Below, in pieces: positions 4,693 through 6,402 of a stretch of DNA of 6,402 nt. Source of the DNA: Nocardioidaceae bacterium. Lineage in GTDB: Bacteria; Actinomycetota; Actinomycetes; Propionibacteriales; Nocardioidaceae. Where the stretch lies: the NCBI GenBank assembly GCA_013696065.1, contig JACCZJ010000262.1, positions 1 through 6,402 on the forward strand. The letters run 5' to 3'. Numbering within the stretch: the stretch's first letter is position 1; every line of letters begins with the position of its first letter. A program made the position numbers and the translations under genes. The notes beneath the pieces are model-generated. The model was not told the origin of the DNA. It saw only the letters and a list, made by a program, of their open reading frames with translations, and ran no database searches.

Positions 4693-6024
4693 ATGAAATC
4701 GGGAGTAACGCAGCCTGCGCAAATCGTGCCGATCGCGTTCCTCGCCGTTATCGTCGCCGGCACCTTGCTGCTGATGTTGCCGGCGTCTACCACCGAGCCT
4801 GACCGGGCTAGCTTCTTGCCCGCTGCCTTCACTAGTGTCTCGGCCGTCTGCGTTACCGGCCTCATCACCGTGGACACAGCGACCTACTGGTCGCCGTTCG
4901 GGCAGGCCATCATCTTGCTTCTCATCCAAGTCGGCGGCTTCGGCATCATGACGCTGGCGACTCTGCTCGGACTGCTCGTCGGTGGGAAGCTGCGGCTGCG
5001 CCAGTCCTTGATCGCTCAGACTGAGACGCACACAGTCAACATAGGAGATGTGGGCAACGTCCTCCGCCGAGTCGCACTGACGATGCTTGCATTCGAGTCG
5101 GTGATCGCGGTGGTGCTGGCCGGGCGCTTTCGAGCCGAGTACGACGACAACTGGGCTACGGCGCTGTGGCATGGACTCTTCCACTCGGTTTCAGCGTTCA
5201 ATAATGCGGGATTCGCCCTCTACAGCGACAACCTGATCGGCTTCATAGACGATGCTTGGATCGCGTTCCCGATCTGCGTCGCCATCATCGCCGGGGGCAT
5301 CGGATTCCCTGTCCTGGCGGAGCTGCGGCATAGGGCTCGTCATCCACGGTCTTGGACCGTGCACACCAGGATCACCGTCGGCGGATCACTCATCCTCCTC
5401 TTCGTCGGCACCGTGGGTTTTCTGGCTCTTGAGTGGAGCAACCCCGGCACGCTCGGCCCACTATCCCCTTGGGGCAAGACGGTCGCCGGCATCACCGGCG
5501 GCGTAGTCCCACGCACCGCTGGCTTCAACAGCGTCGACTATGGCCAGATCACTCCAGAGACCATGGCCGTCAACTATGTCCTGATGTTCGTCGGGGGAGG
5601 CAGCGCTGGCACTGCTGGCGGGATCAAGGTCACCACCTTTTTTCTGCTTGCGTACGTCATCTGGTCAGAGGTACGCGGAGAAACCGACACGAAGGTCGCG
5701 CACCGACGAATCGGGAATTCGACCCAGCGGCAAGCGCTCGCCGTCGCACTGCTCGCCCTCGGGATCATCGCTATCGGCACGATGATCATCTTGGTGCTGA
5801 CCGACCTTGCGCTTGACGTGGTCTTGTTCGAGTCGATCTCGGCGTTCGCCACGGTGGGTCTCTCCACCGGGATAACACCCACATTGCCGGCCGGGGCACA
5901 GCTCACCTTGATGGCGTTGATGTTCATTGGACGCGTGGGCACCATCACCGTAGCCTCGGCGTTGGCCTTGAACACCCGTCACCGGCACTACCGGCTTCCT
6001 GAGGAGCGTCCGATTGTTGGCTAG
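4693..6024 (+). CDS. ktrB: KtrB/TrkH-type potassium uptake membrane subunit
   Basis: This is the channel-forming subunit of a Ktr potassium uptake system. The 443 residues match KtrB, which is shorter than TrkH of proteobacteria. All four pore-loop filter glycines of the SKT superfamily are visible: G56 in VCVTGL, G173 in NNAGF, G277 in RTAGF and G389 in TVGLS. The glycine-rich intramembrane gating loop of the third repeat is at 301-312 (GGGSAGTAGGIK), and the end has the usual FIGRVGTITVA helix and a charged tail. ATG 4693 is the earliest possible start because TGA directly precedes it, and the N terminus aligns with the first helix (I11-P30) as in the family. A weak GGAAAG lies 8 nt upstream. 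The stop overlaps ktrA, which suggests translational coupling. Coupling ion (Na+ or H+) cannot be told from the sequence. Confidence 0.95.
   Translation: MKSGVTQPAQIVPIAFLAVIVAGTLLLMLPASTTEPDRASFLPAAFTSVSAVCVTGLITVDTATYWSPFGQAIILLLIQVGGFGIMTLATLLGLLVGGKLRLRQSLIAQTETHTVNIGDVGNVLRRVALTMLAFESVIAVVLAGRFRAEYDDNWATALWHGLFHSVSAFNNAGFALYSDNLIGFIDDAWIAFPICVAIIAGGIGFPVLAELRHRARHPRSWTVHTRITVGGSLILLFVGTVGFLALEWSNPGTLGPLSPWGKTVAGITGGVVPRTAGFNSVDYGQITPETMAVNYVLMFVGGGSAGTAGGIKVTTFFLLAYVIWSEVRGETDTKVAHRRIGNSTQRQALAVALLALGIIAIGTMIILVLTDLALDVVLFESISAFATVGLSTGITPTLPAGAQLTLMALMFIGRVGTITVASALALNTRHRHYRLPEERPIVG
6001..6006 (+). promoter_or_regulatory. Ribosome binding site of ktrA inside ktrB
   Basis: GAGGAG lies within the last codons of ktrB, 7 nt before TTG 6014 and 10 nt before the second TTG at 6017. 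It supports a TTG start for ktrA over the downstream ATG 6047, which has no such site. Confidence 0.65.
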
Positions 6025-6402
6025 GAAGATCTCCCACAATGACTCCATGTCCGTGCTGGTTGTCGGGCTTGGCCAGTTCGGGACTGCGGTCGCTGAGTCC
6101 CTGATCCGGCTCGACCAAGAGGTTCTGGCTGTGGACGAGGATCTCGTCCTCGTTGAAAAGTGGGCTGACGAGCTGACCCACTGCGTGCAGGCGGACGCCA
6201 CCGATGAGGAGGCGCTGCGGCAACTGGGCGCCAGCAATTTTGATCGCGCTGTCGTGGCGATCGGAAAGGACGTCGAGGCAAGCGTCCTCACCGTGCTGGC
6301 GCTCGCGCAGGCTGGCGTGAAGGACATTTGGGCCAAGGCGATCACCCACAAGCACGGTCTCATCTTGGAACGAGTGGGTGCCCACCACGTCGTCTACCCC
6401 GA
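6014..6402 (+). CDS. ktrA: KtrA/TrkA-type potassium channel regulatory subunit (partial, 3' end outside window)
   Basis: This is the cytoplasmic RCK protein that forms a nucleotide-binding ring under KtrB and gates K+ uptake. Only the N-terminal 129 codons are present, covering essentially the RCK_N domain. The Rossmann loop GLGQFG is at 18-23, the acidic residue ending the second strand is D41 (AVDED), and QADATDEEALRQLG, DRAVVAIG, DIWAKA and ERVGAHHVVYP follow in family order. The ligand-binding RCK_C domain, where c-di-AMP binds in characterised relatives, lies beyond the edge. ATG 6047 would cut off residues that match the usual N terminus (ARKISHNDS), so the tandem TTG codons at 6014/6017 are preferred. 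The gene then overlaps ktrB by 11 nt (8 nt if 6017 is used). Confidence 0.92.
   Translation, partial: MLARKISHNDSMSVLVVGLGQFGTAVAESLIRLDQEVLAVDEDLVLVEKWADELTHCVQADATDEEALRQLGASNFDRAVVAIGKDVEASVLTVLALAQAGVKDIWAKAITHKHGLILERVGAHHVVYP

Noticed and set aside
1..6402. Mobile element, CRISPR array, tRNA or rRNA genes
   Set aside because: No transposase or integrase motifs, no spaced repeat array and no cloverleaf-like sequence were found; the only direct repeat is the two-copy 36-bp unit.

Overview
The window looks like a piece of an actinobacterial chromosome. It is GC-rich, uses GTG and TTG starts freely, and carries gene families typical of that phylum: a DinB2-type Y-family polymerase, a DUF1918 protein, a small uncharacterised 'LMGPLGF' protein and a two-gene Ktr potassium uptake unit. 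A Nocardioides-like or related Propionibacteriales host is my guess; nothing in the window fixes the genus.

Layout. (i) 31-2085, plus strand: a MerR-type regulator with a C-terminal cobalamin-binding module of the CarH/LitR photoreceptor type. It is followed 84 nt later by a translesion polymerase of the mycobacterial DinB2 subtype. (ii) 2149-2559, minus strand: a 136-residue protein of unknown function, convergent with dinB2. (iii) 2560-2850: a divergent, apparently non-coding region of about 290 bp. It holds a 15-bp-arm inverted repeat, a third partial copy of the same box and an isolated perfect DnaA-box sequence. (iv) 2851-3036, plus strand: a 61-residue DUF1918 protein. (v) 3067-4572, minus strand: a FUSC/aromatic-acid-exporter-like membrane protein whose open frame has an alanine-rich N-terminal extension encoded by a 36-bp tandem duplication. 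(vi) 4693 to the window end, plus strand: ktrB (membrane K+ channel subunit) overlapping ktrA (cytoplasmic RCK gating subunit). ktrA runs off the window and starts at a TTG inside the end of ktrB.

Functional reading. The first two genes may form a transcription unit that pairs a light/B12-responsive type of regulator with a damage-tolerance polymerase. This is inferred from order and spacing only. The polymerase has isoleucine where most Y-family enzymes carry an aromatic steric-gate residue, which is the biochemical hallmark of DinB2 enzymes that accept ribonucleotides. KtrA and KtrB should form one K+ uptake system. The remaining three genes are single units with no clear link to their neighbours. 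No mobile element, CRISPR array, tRNA or rRNA is visible, and I do not see a convincing novel multi-gene system. The points most worth checking are the regulator-polymerase pairing and the dyad in the 2560-2850 region.
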